64,000 nucleotides of DNA from Haladaptatus halobius (lineage in GTDB: Archaea > Halobacteriota > Halobacteria > Halobacteriales > Haladaptataceae). How positions within the stretch are numbered: position 1 is the first letter of the stretch; each line of letters opens with the position of its first letter. The notes beneath the pieces were generated by a model. It was not told the DNA's origin. It was given only the letters and a program-made list of their open reading frames with translations, and did not search any database. This document shows positions 55,986 to 63,987 of the stretch, piece by piece. A program made the position numbers and the translations under genes. The stretch is taken from the NCBI RefSeq assembly GCF_020618475.1, contig NZ_CP085336.1, positions 1,302,001 to 1,366,000 on the forward strand. Direction: 5' to 3'.

Positions 55986-56846
55986 CTACTTTTGGATTCG
56001 ATCGCGACGCCACGATTCGGTGTCCGCCGTTTGGTTAAATGTGTAGATGTGGATACCACGGATTTTGTACGTCGTATCGTCAATGTACGGTGCAAGACCG
56101 TCGACGAGTTCGTTTGGCTTGTATTTTCCGCGCGAGCTAACAAGTTGGCGCACGAATCCAAGAATTCCCGTAGTTTTTCTAAGAAATTTAATCGAGTCGC
56201 CGACGCCGACTTTCTGAGAAATGTCCATCAGTCGCTGATACTTCATCACGCCCGGGATGCCAATTTCGACGGGGAGATCAACGCCTCGGTCACGGATATT
56301 TTCGATCCACTCAAGAACGGTCGCCGAGTCGTAGCAGAGTTGGGTGACGATATAGGTTGCGTATGGCTCTTTTTTGGCCATCGAATCCGTTAGTGTCTTT
56401 TCGTCAAGGAAGGAATGTCCTTCCGGATAACCAGTGATACCGACCTTGTCGAATAAATACTCCGTACCATCGAGTGACGAAAGCAAGTCGTAGGCTGACT
56501 CAAACTCCCCGGCTGGCTCCTCACGGTCGCCACCTGGAACGAAGATTTCTGAAACGCCGGCGACGGTCAGCCGGTGCGCAATCTCTTCGAGATGCTCACG
56601 GTCGGTGACGTAGCGTGCAGCGATGTGGGGTACGACCTCATACCCCTGTTCAGCCGCTTGTTCAGCGCGTTCGACCGTCCGTTCGATGCCAAGTTGCGGT
56701 GATGTGGTGATGGCAATGGTCGCGTCGTCGGGCAAGTACGTTATCTCGTCATCGAAACTGTCAAACGGCATCAATTCATACCGTGCGCCAGTGAGGAGTT
56801 TGTCGACACCCTTTTGTTCCGTATTGGAACGCAATCCTAAGGACAT
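55986..56846 (-). CDS. metF: MetF-like methylenetetrahydrofolate reductase
   Basis: 286-aa flavin TIM-barrel protein that interconverts 5-methyl-THF and 5,10-methylene-THF. The catalytic Glu of MetF is found as E24 in 'RYELMPFDS', and the flavin/folate Asp as D107 in 'FVPGGDREE'; 'YEVVPHIAARYVT' matches the 'AAPHLTC' strand of E. coli MetF, and 'EIGIPGVMKYQRLMDIS' the C-terminal folate strand. It is diverged from biosynthetic MetF and slightly short. The neighbouring THF methyltransferase would deliver 5-methyl-THF, so running in the oxidative direction is plausible, but the electron acceptor is unknown. Confidence 0.88.
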   Translation of the reverse strand: MSLGLRSNTEQKGVDKLLTGARYELMPFDSFDDEITYLPDDATIAITTSPQLGIERTVERAEQAAEQGYEVVPHIAARYVTDREHLEEIAHRLTVAGVSEIFVPGGDREEPAGEFESAYDLLSSLDGTEYLFDKVGITGYPEGHSFLDEKTLTDSMAKKEPYATYIVTQLCYDSATVLEWIENIRDRGVDLPVEIGIPGVMKYQRLMDISQKVGVGDSIKFLRKTTGILGFVRQLVSSRGKYKPNELVDGLAPYIDDTTYKIRGIHIYTFNQTADTESWRRDRIQK

Positions 56847-57149
56847 CTCTTACGCAAATATGATGCTTATGGAGGTACTTTTGTCTATGGGTGGCCCTGA
56901 AAACCCATATAAGTGGATAGCAGAAGTCCTGCCAGCGGTCCAATCGCTGCGAATCCAATTTTAAGGTTTCACCGACCCGCGAAGGTAATTTGTGGCTATT
57001 TTTGAGTTGTTAGGATGATAATCTCTCACCGAGGCCATCTCTATTTCTGCAAAATTGAACTGTAACTCCCCATACAATTGGAAGAACGTGATCACTCGAG
57101 CGATAACTATATTGCGAACCTCAGTCACTTTTGAACCAGATTTATAGAT
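56847..57149. other. Intergenic region between metF and the broken dehydrogenase
   Basis: About 300 bases with no gene. It holds the metF promoter region and, probably, the former promoter of the decayed dehydrogenase at 57150. Confidence 0.5.
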
Positions 57150-57951
57150 ACGACAGACAGCTTGCCGACCCAAGCCGACACCGTCATCGTCGGTGCCGGC
57201 ATCGTCGGCTGCAACATCGCGTATCGGCTGACAGAGCTTGGTAGAGAGGACGTTGTCGTCGGCCAAGGACCAATGCCGACGACCGGTGGATCCTCGTCTC
57301 ACGCACCCGGCATCATGTTCCAAACCGCCGATTCAAAGATCCTTACCAAATTCGCGAATTACAGCCGGAAGCTGTACTCCACACTCGAGGGTCAAGACGG
57401 CGAGCAGGCCTACAACGAGGTCGGGGGCATCGAGGTGGCGTGGAGCGAAGAACGGATGGACTTCCTTCAACGCCGCGTCGAGTGGGGGAAAGCCTAGAGT
57501 GTAGTGGATCCGCAGTTACTCTCACCTGCGGAGGTGTCCGAACACCTCCCGCTGGTGAACGAGGACGAGATCCTTGGGGGCTACTACTCGCCGACCGACG
57601 ACTGCGTCGATGGCATCGCAGCTCTTCAGTGGTACATCGAGAACACTCAGGCGGACTTCTTGGGGTGGCACCAAGGTGACGGATGGAGAGATACAAGCAG
57701 TCGTCACTGACCGGGGCCGTATTGAATGCGACCGCTGTGTCATCGCGACGAATAACTGGGGGTACCAGACCGGACAGATGGCCGGGGTCGATCTCCCGAT
57801 CGCGCCTGTCGAACATCAGTACGTTGTCACCGAACCGATGGACGAGCTGGCCGATGCCGGAACTTCCAGCGGTGCGGAACACGCGAGTTCGATAATCAAC
57901 GCCGTCGAAGGAGCCGGTTATTCGGTCGAGAATATAACGAAGATGATTTAA
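57150..57951 (+). pseudogene. Broken dimethylglycine/sarcosine dehydrogenase-like FAD oxidoreductase
   Basis: The reading frame opens with ACG-ACA-GAC-AGC-TTG, which looks like a former ATG mutated to ACG at 57150. It continues as an FAD-binding protein with 'ADTVIVGAGIVGCNIAYRLT' (dinucleotide fold) and 'TTGGSSSHAPGIMFQTADSK', the hallmark of DMGDH/SARDH-type dehydrogenases. It is stopped by an in-frame TAG at 57495, resumes in frame ('VVDPQLLSPAEVSEHLPLVN'), shifts frame near 57675, and then reads 'GRIECDRCVIATNNWGYQTG' before ending abruptly at 57951. The second half of the FAD domain and the C-terminal GcvT-like THF domain are missing. At least three lesions make it non-functional. It once probably demethylated N-methylated glycines into the THF pool. 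Confidence 0.88.
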
Positions 57952-58173
57952 TCATCGTTCACCGTCCGAGGGGAGTGTTCGATTCTTCGACGCTTGCGAC
58001 AACCGGAGAGACGGAAAATTTATTTGATGACAGATACCAGAGGATACACGATCCGATTGATTCTGTACGACACCATCTTGATTCCCTACAACGGGAGCAA
58101 AGAAGCAAAGGAAGGAGCCAACCACGTTCTCTGAAATAAATCACGATCATCGCGCTCAGGAAGCAAAGCCCGG

Positions 58174-58266
58174 CTACCTGGGAGTTCCCGGACGACTCGT
58201 CAGCAGTGCGATGCCGAACAGAAGGATAACGAGACCGGCGGTGGCCGTCGCGAGCAAATTTATCAT
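58174..58266 (-). CDS. Possible 30-aa single-helix membrane protein
   Basis: A short reading frame from ATG 58266, MINLLATATAGLVILLFGIA then a basic tail ending RPGTPR. Nearly the whole protein is one predicted membrane helix with a positively charged C-terminus, a common small-protein design. It sits in an otherwise empty 900-base gap upstream of the BCCT transporter, on the other strand. The composition is protein-like, but no family is recognised. Confidence 0.4.
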   Translation of the reverse strand: MINLLATATAGLVILLFGIALLTSRPGTPR

Positions 58267-58858
58267 ATTGGTGATAACCCGGTCAGGAAAAATACTGCCG
58301 CCAGGTTTTTCCCTATACCAGCCTCAGAAACGCTGTTCGGATTCCAACGATATCGATGGTCGTGACTATCTCCAGTCTTGATGATCGATTTGTCGCTCCC
58401 AGCATCAGTTCGGAACGAATTAATAACTACTGCGAATATCGGTATGAGGCGACAAACACGAGGTGTAAATCATCTTATAATATATGGTTTGACCGACCAA
58501 TGATGCATGTCCTACTCTCGAACCGGTGACGGCTGTTACGCATAAGCCGACGGAGGTGGTTTATTTCCATGATTAAATGGTGAATAGCTGTCGACATTCG
58601 GGTTGTGCCGAAGTTTTATTACTTTTCGATAAAATTACGGGGTTGAGGTTGGGTAACACACCGCAGTCCGATACGGCACGGACTAATAGATAGTGGGGCA
58701 GTGTCCCACCCTCATAATACGAACGCCAAGACAGAAGCGAACGAGTGTAATCCGCATCATTACGTTACGAGATATAAAAAGTGATAAACACATGAAACGA
58801 AAGGTAAGGAATACAACGTCGAACAAAAAACAGCGACTCCGCGTAATGGAGGCAACGT
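58267..58858 (+). promoter_or_regulatory. Upstream region and promoter of the BCCT transporter gene
   Basis: No gene is seen. TATAAAAA at 58773-58780 is a good TATA box, about 80 bases before the ATG, and GGAGG at 58848-58852 is a Shine-Dalgarno at normal spacing from 58859. The long upstream stretch may carry control sites; none was identified. Confidence 0.6.
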
Positions 58859-60607
58859 ATGGCAGAAAGTGAGGAAACCACGGGGGAGATGTCGGATGGT
58901 TTGCAGGTAGAGCTGTTCCACCCCGACTCTGACCGGGAGCCCGGCGATAGAAACATTCAGAAGTTCGGGTTCGACATCCATCCGGTCATATTTCCGGTTG
59001 CGCTCGGGTTGATCGGGTTGTTCATCGCAGCAACCCTTCTTCTCGGATCTGAGGCGGCAGCAGTTTACTCGTCGGTTCGTAGCTTTTTCGAGGGGAACTT
59101 CGGATGGTTCTTCCTCCTGGCAGTAAACATCTTCATGGTGACGATTCTGTACTTCGCACTCGGGAAATTTGGGTCGATCCGAATCGGCGGCGTCGAAGCC
59201 GAGAAGGAGTTCAGTGACTTTTCGTGGATGGCCATGCTGTTCAGCGCCGGGATGGGAATCGGCCTCATGTTCTTCAGCGTCTCCGAACCGCTGTACTACT
59301 TCGGGAATGTCCCGGGATTCTTCGGTTACCAGGCCCAGACCGGTGAAGCAGCGTCGGCCGCGATAGCACAGACGTTCTTCCATTGGGGATTCCACCCGTG
59401 GGCTATCTACGGATTGGTCGGCCTTGGCCTCGCCTTCTTCTCGTTCAACCGCGGCCTACCGCTGACGTTCCGGTCGATCTTCTGGCCTTTGCTCGGCGAG
59501 CGGATTTATGGGTGGCCAGGCCACGTCATCGACCTAGTGACGGTGTTCGCAACCCTATTTGGGCTCTCGACCTCGCTCGGTCTCGGGGTTGCTCAGATTA
59601 ATACTGGACTCTCGTACGTTGGTGGTAACATCCTCGGTATCGCGAACATCCCGACGGGAACAGTTCCACAAATAATCCTCATCGTCGGGGTCACGGCCAT
59701 CGCGACGGCCTCGGTTGCAGCAGGGCTTGAGTCCGGTATCAAACGCCTGAGCACGGTGAACCTCTATCTAATGTTCACTCTGCTGGCGTTTATGATTCTC
59801 GTCGGTCCTACTGTGTACATTTTCGGCACGTGGGTGCAAGGTCTGGGCACCTATTTCGGAAACTTCCTATCGCTTTCTTTCTTCACCGGCACGCAAGGAG
59901 GAGGCGGTGCTACCGTTTCTGGCTGGACAGTGTTCTACTGGGCATGGTGGATCGCGTGGTCGCCGTTCGTTGGGATGTTCATCGCCCGTATCTCGAAAGG
60001 CCGAACGATCCGGGAGTTCGTCATCGGCGTGCTATTCCTCCCGTCGCTATTTTCCACTCTCTGGCTATCGACGTTCGGTGGCAGCGCACTATTCAACTCT
60101 CTAAATGGTAACGGTCAAGCCCTCAGCGTCTACAACGAGGTCGGTCAAACCGTCGCGATGTTTGCTCTCCTGGAACAGTTCCCGTTGGGCGCCATCTCTG
60201 GTGGTCTCGCCACATTACTTGTTGTTACATTCTTTGTCACATCGTCTGACTCGGGGTCACTGGTTGTCGACCACCTGACCTCCGGCGGTAAGCACGATGT
60301 ACCCAGGACACAGCGTATCTTCTGGGCGGTCACCGAAGGCGTCGTCGCGGCGCTCCTGCTATGGGGTGGCGGTCTCGATGCACTACAGACTGCGGCGATC
60401 GCGACCGGCTTCCCATTAGCGCTCGTCCTCGTCGTGATGTGCTACACGGTCTACAAGGGACTCAGTAACGAGTACGAAATCTTGACGTCAGAGCAATTCG
60501 TTGAACGCATCCAGGACCGACCTGGGGAGGATGATGTTGACGTCGTCACCAGTGGTGGTCCAATAGCAGACGGCAAGGGAGGTGCTGACGCTGAAAGCAT
60601 CGACTGA
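58859..60607 (+). CDS. BCCT-family betaine/choline/carnitine-type transporter
   Basis: 582-aa secondary transporter with 12 predicted helices. 'FHWGFHPWAIY' (174-184) supplies W176, W181 and Y184, the aromatic box that holds trimethylammonium groups in BetP, and 'GMGIGLMFF' (131-139) is the glycine-rich unwound helix. 'WAWWIAWSPFVGMFIARISKGRTIREF' contains the conserved BCCT signature in two parts. An acidic N-terminal tail and a C-terminal tail of about 50 residues are in the cytoplasm. Family substrates are betaine, choline, carnitine, ectoine and DMSP. Its place next to the THF demethylation genes supports substrate uptake for catabolism, and not only osmoprotection. Confidence 0.92.
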   Translation: MAESEETTGEMSDGLQVELFHPDSDREPGDRNIQKFGFDIHPVIFPVALGLIGLFIAATLLLGSEAAAVYSSVRSFFEGNFGWFFLLAVNIFMVTILYFALGKFGSIRIGGVEAEKEFSDFSWMAMLFSAGMGIGLMFFSVSEPLYYFGNVPGFFGYQAQTGEAASAAIAQTFFHWGFHPWAIYGLVGLGLAFFSFNRGLPLTFRSIFWPLLGERIYGWPGHVIDLVTVFATLFGLSTSLGLGVAQINTGLSYVGGNILGIANIPTGTVPQIILIVGVTAIATASVAAGLESGIKRLSTVNLYLMFTLLAFMILVGPTVYIFGTWVQGLGTYFGNFLSLSFFTGTQGGGGATVSGWTVFYWAWWIAWSPFVGMFIARISKGRTIREFVIGVLFLPSLFSTLWLSTFGGSALFNSLNGNGQALSVYNEVGQTVAMFALLEQFPLGAISGGLATLLVVTFFVTSSDSGSLVVDHLTSGGKHDVPRTQRIFWAVTEGVVAALLLWGGGLDALQTAAIATGFPLALVLVVMCYTVYKGLSNEYEILTSEQFVERIQDRPGEDDVDVVTSGGPIADGKGGADAESID

Positions 60608-60743
60608 GTTTTCTTTCGACAACGGTTTCATTTTCCACAAGTTCTCATTGGAAACTGTTTCCGACTTAGCTACATTTTGGTCTAGTATGTAACAAGTCTC
60701 ACAATTCATAGAGAAATATACTGATTGACAATTTTCACATCGA

Positions 60744-61403
60744 TTATTTCTCATCGTTGTCTTCCGCGATCGTCGCTGCGATGAGGTTTCGCATTCCCCG
60801 GCGCAGTCGGCCACTCATCGCTGTCGTTGACAGCTCAAGCTCATCGGCAATCTCGCTCAGTGAACCGTTGCGTGGTTCCGAAAAGTATCCCTTTTCGTAT
60901 GCAATTTTTAGCGAGGCCTTTTGTTCGTCGGTTAGCCCGTAGGTCATCTCCGTTCCTCCGTTATCATTTCTATATATTTCGAGGATGTCGAGCGTGATGT
61001 CGTTCTCATTTGAGAACTTCCAGATTGTATTGAGGGCCTCTCTGTCGGGTAAGAGCAGTCGGACGAGCCAGCCCTCTCCCTTCGTCTCAGTGTGCATTAA
61101 GAATCCATTTACATCGGTTACTACAGCGCTAATGAGTTTCGTCTCGTGTGTATGTTCGATATAGTAAATCCCTCTTCCGTCGGTCCAATCTACGAGATCA
61201 TATCTCTTTACTGTTAAATCATCGTCGATCACATTCTCTAATTCTGCACGATCATGATATTTGATAAGAAACGGGAAGACAGTTGTGCCTGGATTTGTGT
61301 TCACTTGAGTGACAACGTTGATTTCGATATCATCGAGTTTTCGCAACGTAGGAGCGAGAGCCAGTCGTTCGTGCTGGATGTAAGATTTAACTATTATTGA
61401 CAT
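60744..61403 (-). CDS. HTH_10-domain (bacterio-opsin activator type) transcription regulator
   Basis: 219 aa from the ATG at 61403 (MSIIVKSYIQHERLALAPTL); a TTG eight codons earlier is less likely. The N-terminal two thirds form the sensor-like beta/alpha domain, and the C-terminus is the HTH_10 region 'LTDEQKASLKIAYEKGYFSE' plus 'GSLSEIADELELSTTAMSGR', as in haloarchaeal Bat-like regulators. It converges on the BCCT transporter gene and is the only regulator in the right part, so control of the transporter or the THF genes is a fair guess. Confidence 0.85.
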   Translation of the reverse strand: MSIIVKSYIQHERLALAPTLRKLDDIEINVVTQVNTNPGTTVFPFLIKYHDRAELENVIDDDLTVKRYDLVDWTDGRGIYYIEHTHETKLISAVVTDVNGFLMHTETKGEGWLVRLLLPDREALNTIWKFSNENDITLDILEIYRNDNGGTEMTYGLTDEQKASLKIAYEKGYFSEPRNGSLSEIADELELSTTAMSGRLRRGMRNLIAATIAEDNDEK

Positions 61404-61667
61404 AATTGTGTTATAAATGGTCCACAACTGTTCACCGCCGCGTTCAGATTTGGTCGCATCATCGTTGTAATTCGACCGGGCATATTGTCCTTCTCGAAGG
61501 TATACTACCGAGGCACAATAACATTAACAGTTGTTGTGGAATTCCTTTCAGAGAAAGTAAAAGATAAGGCGAACCGTTTTCTTAATCTGTTTTCCTTTTA
61601 TTTTTGCTGTAGTTAATTATCCGTTTGTTTATATATTGAATATTTTATATTTAAATCTTATAATACC

Positions 61668-61913
61668 GTGTCAAGTTCCGGCGCCGAGAACGTGACGTCG
61701 CCGGAACAAGGTGATAGCGATAGCTCGCTAACGGTACATGAGGTCAAGCGGGAACTGAATATCGAACGAGATGAGGCGCGAGAATAACTAAAGCGGCTAA
61801 ACTTATTAGACCTCGTCCTCACACGAGTGTGGAAACAGGATAACCGCAGAATATCCAGAACCGAAATCGCCGATCGGATCCGTCAGAGCGTCATGAACAA
61901 TTCGCAGATGTGA
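61668..61913 (+). pseudogene. Small gene interrupted by one in-frame TAA
   Basis: A GTG at 61668 opens 39 codons ('SLTVHEVKRELNIERDEARE'), then TAA at 61785-61787, then 41 more codons in the same frame ('RLNLLDLVLTRVWKQDNRR', 'ISRTEIADRIRQSVMNNSQM') to TGA at 61911. Both halves are charged and helical and read naturally as one 80-residue protein with a winged-helix look. A T/A-rich stretch sits 20-30 bases upstream. Either a single nonsense mutation or two unrelated short frames; the family is not recognised. Confidence 0.45.
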
Positions 61914-61921
61914 GTTGGAGG

Positions 61922-61960
61922 TTTAACATCCTTCCCCGGCCATTAAAGCCATGGGTTTTT
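61922..61960. repeat. Possible IS200/IS605-type end
   Basis: CATCCTTCCCCGGCC is followed by ATTAAA and GCCATGGG, a short imperfect hairpin of the sort seen at haloarchaeal TnpB-element ends. No transposase gene is nearby. Weak. Confidence 0.3.
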
Positions 61961-62033
61961 GCCTCACTACCACTATAATCACCGTCACATTGATACTTAA
62001 CAGCAGTCGTCAGTACTGATGTCTTCTACACCG

Positions 62034-63824
62034 TCAACTGTCGTTCAGTGGACGTACCGGGTGCAATGCGATCGGCGTTTCGCCATCGACGGTGTCCACG
62101 AGGTCAAGCCGTTCAAGAAGCGCCCATGTTGGTCGTCCCTTCTCGCTCCAGCCGCGTTCGGCGTAATACTGCTCTAGCATTGCCTCGAACTCCCCCGAGT
62201 TGAGCGCCTTTCCGTCAGAGGGGCCTTTAGACAGTGGCTCCGTAAACATTGTCGGAATTGCATCGTCGGATCGCGAGAACCCCTCACGGACGTTGAAGAG
62301 GCGGATGAGCGTCCAAATACGTTTGCCAACCGTCCACAGTTCCGACACCGTATAGTCGTGCCCGACAGCGGAGAGCCACTCAGCGCCGAGGTCGCTCCAG
62401 AGAACTTCACCGACGAAGTCGTCGATTATCAGGCTCCACAGAATGGAGCGCGCATTCTGCTCAGCGATGATTCTACGAACGCGATCCACATCGCTTAGCT
62501 CCTCCTCACGGAACACCTCCGTTTCGACGGGGCGGGCGCGGCGGTGACACCCTCCGCGGTCACTAGTCGCATATGCAAGCGCCATACCCTTCGCTCCACG
62601 AGGGTCGTAAGGAGGCACCTCCATGGCCTTCACCGTCGGTACGAGATCGTCTCCACCGAACGATGACGCGGCGACACGAACGCCGTCGGCGAGAGCATCT
62701 CCGAATGGCGTCTCGCGGCGGGCGATCTCCTTAATGAGGGCACGCGCACCGCCAGGGTCGCCGAACCGGAGGTCTCGCTCAATGATGTCTTCTTGACTCG
62801 CCCGAATCGCCCATGCAACAGCGCTCCCGCCGCTGATGACGTCTACCCCGAGACGGTTGCATGTTTCTCCGAGGACGGCGACACTGTCGAACTCATCGAT
62901 ACCAAGGCCAGCGCCGAGGCTCATGGCGTTCGCACCTCGAGGAACGTGTTTGCCCTCATCGGTTTCGACGCGAAATCCGCCAGGAACAGCGTCATCGTCG
63001 CGCTCGCGCTCATAAGCCGCGGCCTTCGCCGCCTCGATACCGATGTCGTCTGTCCCCTCGAATCTTCCCTCTTGCCACCCGCGAGTTGAGAGGACGCCAA
63101 CTTCGTTGGCGAAGTCGACGCTCTCGAGCGTCCCGCTGGCTGCCTGCCACTGACCGACATTGGCGTCCCTGAATTCATCGGCGTACTTCCTCCGGAGCAA
63201 CGAGAGGGCGTCCGGACAGTTACCTCGGGCGACGATGGCCTTAAGTCGCTTTGCGCCCATTACTGCTCCCGCCCCTCCACGTCCGGCATGGTGCTCCCCA
63301 GCGTCGGAGGCGATGGTCGCGTACTTGACGCGGTGCTCACCCGCTGGACCGATGCAGGCGACGGGAGCGTCGACGGACGCGCACACCTCGACGGTGTCCG
63401 CACCCCAGAGGTCGCTAGCAGGGGCGATTGTCGCAGTGCCGTCCTCGATCTTGATTCTCACGGGAGTGTCGGCACGTCCCGTCACAAGCATCCCAATGTG
63501 CTCTCCGAGCGCTCCTGCAAGGCTGGCGGCGAACTCGCCGCCACTGTAGGAGTCGAGGAACGCCCCAGTTAGCGGTGATTTCGTTATGACTGCATACCGT
63601 GGTTCCCCAGGCAGTACACCCGACAACGGCCCAAGCATGAATAGTAAGGCATTCTCGGAGCCCAGCGGGTCGGCGCTGGGCGATAGCTCCTCGTATAGGT
63701 ATCGCGCCCCCAATCCTTTCCCTCCGACGTACCGCCGTAGCCACTTTTTGGGCACAGCCTCACTTTTAATGCACTCCGCGGTCAGGTCGACCCGAAGCAG
63801 TTTATCAGACGTACGGCGTGGCAT
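62034..63824 (-). CDS. Aldehyde:ferredoxin oxidoreductase family protein lacking cluster cysteines
   Basis: 596-aa member of the tungsten/molybdenum AOR family. Domain 1 and the pterin motifs are preserved: 'YVGGKGLGARYLYEEL' (32-47), 'FLDSYSGGEFAASL' (89-102), 'CIGPAGEHRVKYA' (157-169), 'AGRGGAGAVMGAKRLKAI' (180-197), 'ETCNRLGVDVIS' (320-331) and 'SDRGGCHRRARP' (421-432). The region where family members carry the C-x2-C-x3-C cluster ligands reads 'ERERDDDAVPGGFRVE' (272-287) without a single Cys, and the fourth ligand position near 468 is Asp. It therefore probably cannot hold the normal [4Fe-4S] cluster. Function unknown; it may bind pterin without transferring electrons to ferredoxin. A broken mobA-like start lies directly beyond it. 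Confidence 0.85.
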   Translation of the reverse strand: MPRRTSDKLLRVDLTAECIKSEAVPKKWLRRYVGGKGLGARYLYEELSPSADPLGSENALLFMLGPLSGVLPGEPRYAVITKSPLTGAFLDSYSGGEFAASLAGALGEHIGMLVTGRADTPVRIKIEDGTATIAPASDLWGADTVEVCASVDAPVACIGPAGEHRVKYATIASDAGEHHAGRGGAGAVMGAKRLKAIVARGNCPDALSLLRRKYADEFRDANVGQWQAASGTLESVDFANEVGVLSTRGWQEGRFEGTDDIGIEAAKAAAYERERDDDAVPGGFRVETDEGKHVPRGANAMSLGAGLGIDEFDSVAVLGETCNRLGVDVISGGSAVAWAIRASQEDIIERDLRFGDPGGARALIKEIARRETPFGDALADGVRVAASSFGGDDLVPTVKAMEVPPYDPRGAKGMALAYATSDRGGCHRRARPVETEVFREEELSDVDRVRRIIAEQNARSILWSLIIDDFVGEVLWSDLGAEWLSAVGHDYTVSELWTVGKRIWTLIRLFNVREGFSRSDDAIPTMFTEPLSKGPSDGKALNSGEFEAMLEQYYAERGWSEKGRPTWALLERLDLVDTVDGETPIALHPVRPLNDS

Positions 63825-63888
63825 TACTGGAAAACGTGCCAGAGAAATTAAGGCTCTTTCGGTAGCGAACGGAACTCATTCCACCTGT

Positions 63889-63987
63889 ATGAGTAAGCGT
63901 GAATATCTGCCAACGGGAGTCATCATCGCCGGCGACCGGTCGATGCGCTTTGGCAATCAGGATAGAGCTGATGCGGCTGAAACTTGA
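63889..63987 (+). pseudogene. Start of a mobA-like (molybdenum cofactor guanylyltransferase) gene, broken
   Basis: Begins MSKREYLPTGVIIAGDRSMR then 'FGNQDRADAAET' and a TGA stop. The segment resembles the nucleotidyltransferase loop (LAGGxSxRxGxxK) but has Asp for the second Gly and Arg for the usual Lys. Codons after the stop (CCG-GTT-TTT-GAG, 'PVFE') resemble the next conserved part, which suggests a nonsense change and not a random end. The rest lies outside the window, so a sequencing error or a larger decayed gene cannot be separated. Divergent from the AOR-like gene. Confidence 0.5.

Noticed and set aside
57495..57497. TAG read as pyrrolysine in the FAD dehydrogenase relic
   Set aside because: Methylamine-type Pyl use was considered because of the methyl context, but this family is not a Pyl methyltransferase, no pyl genes are visible, and frameshift, start loss and truncation are also present.
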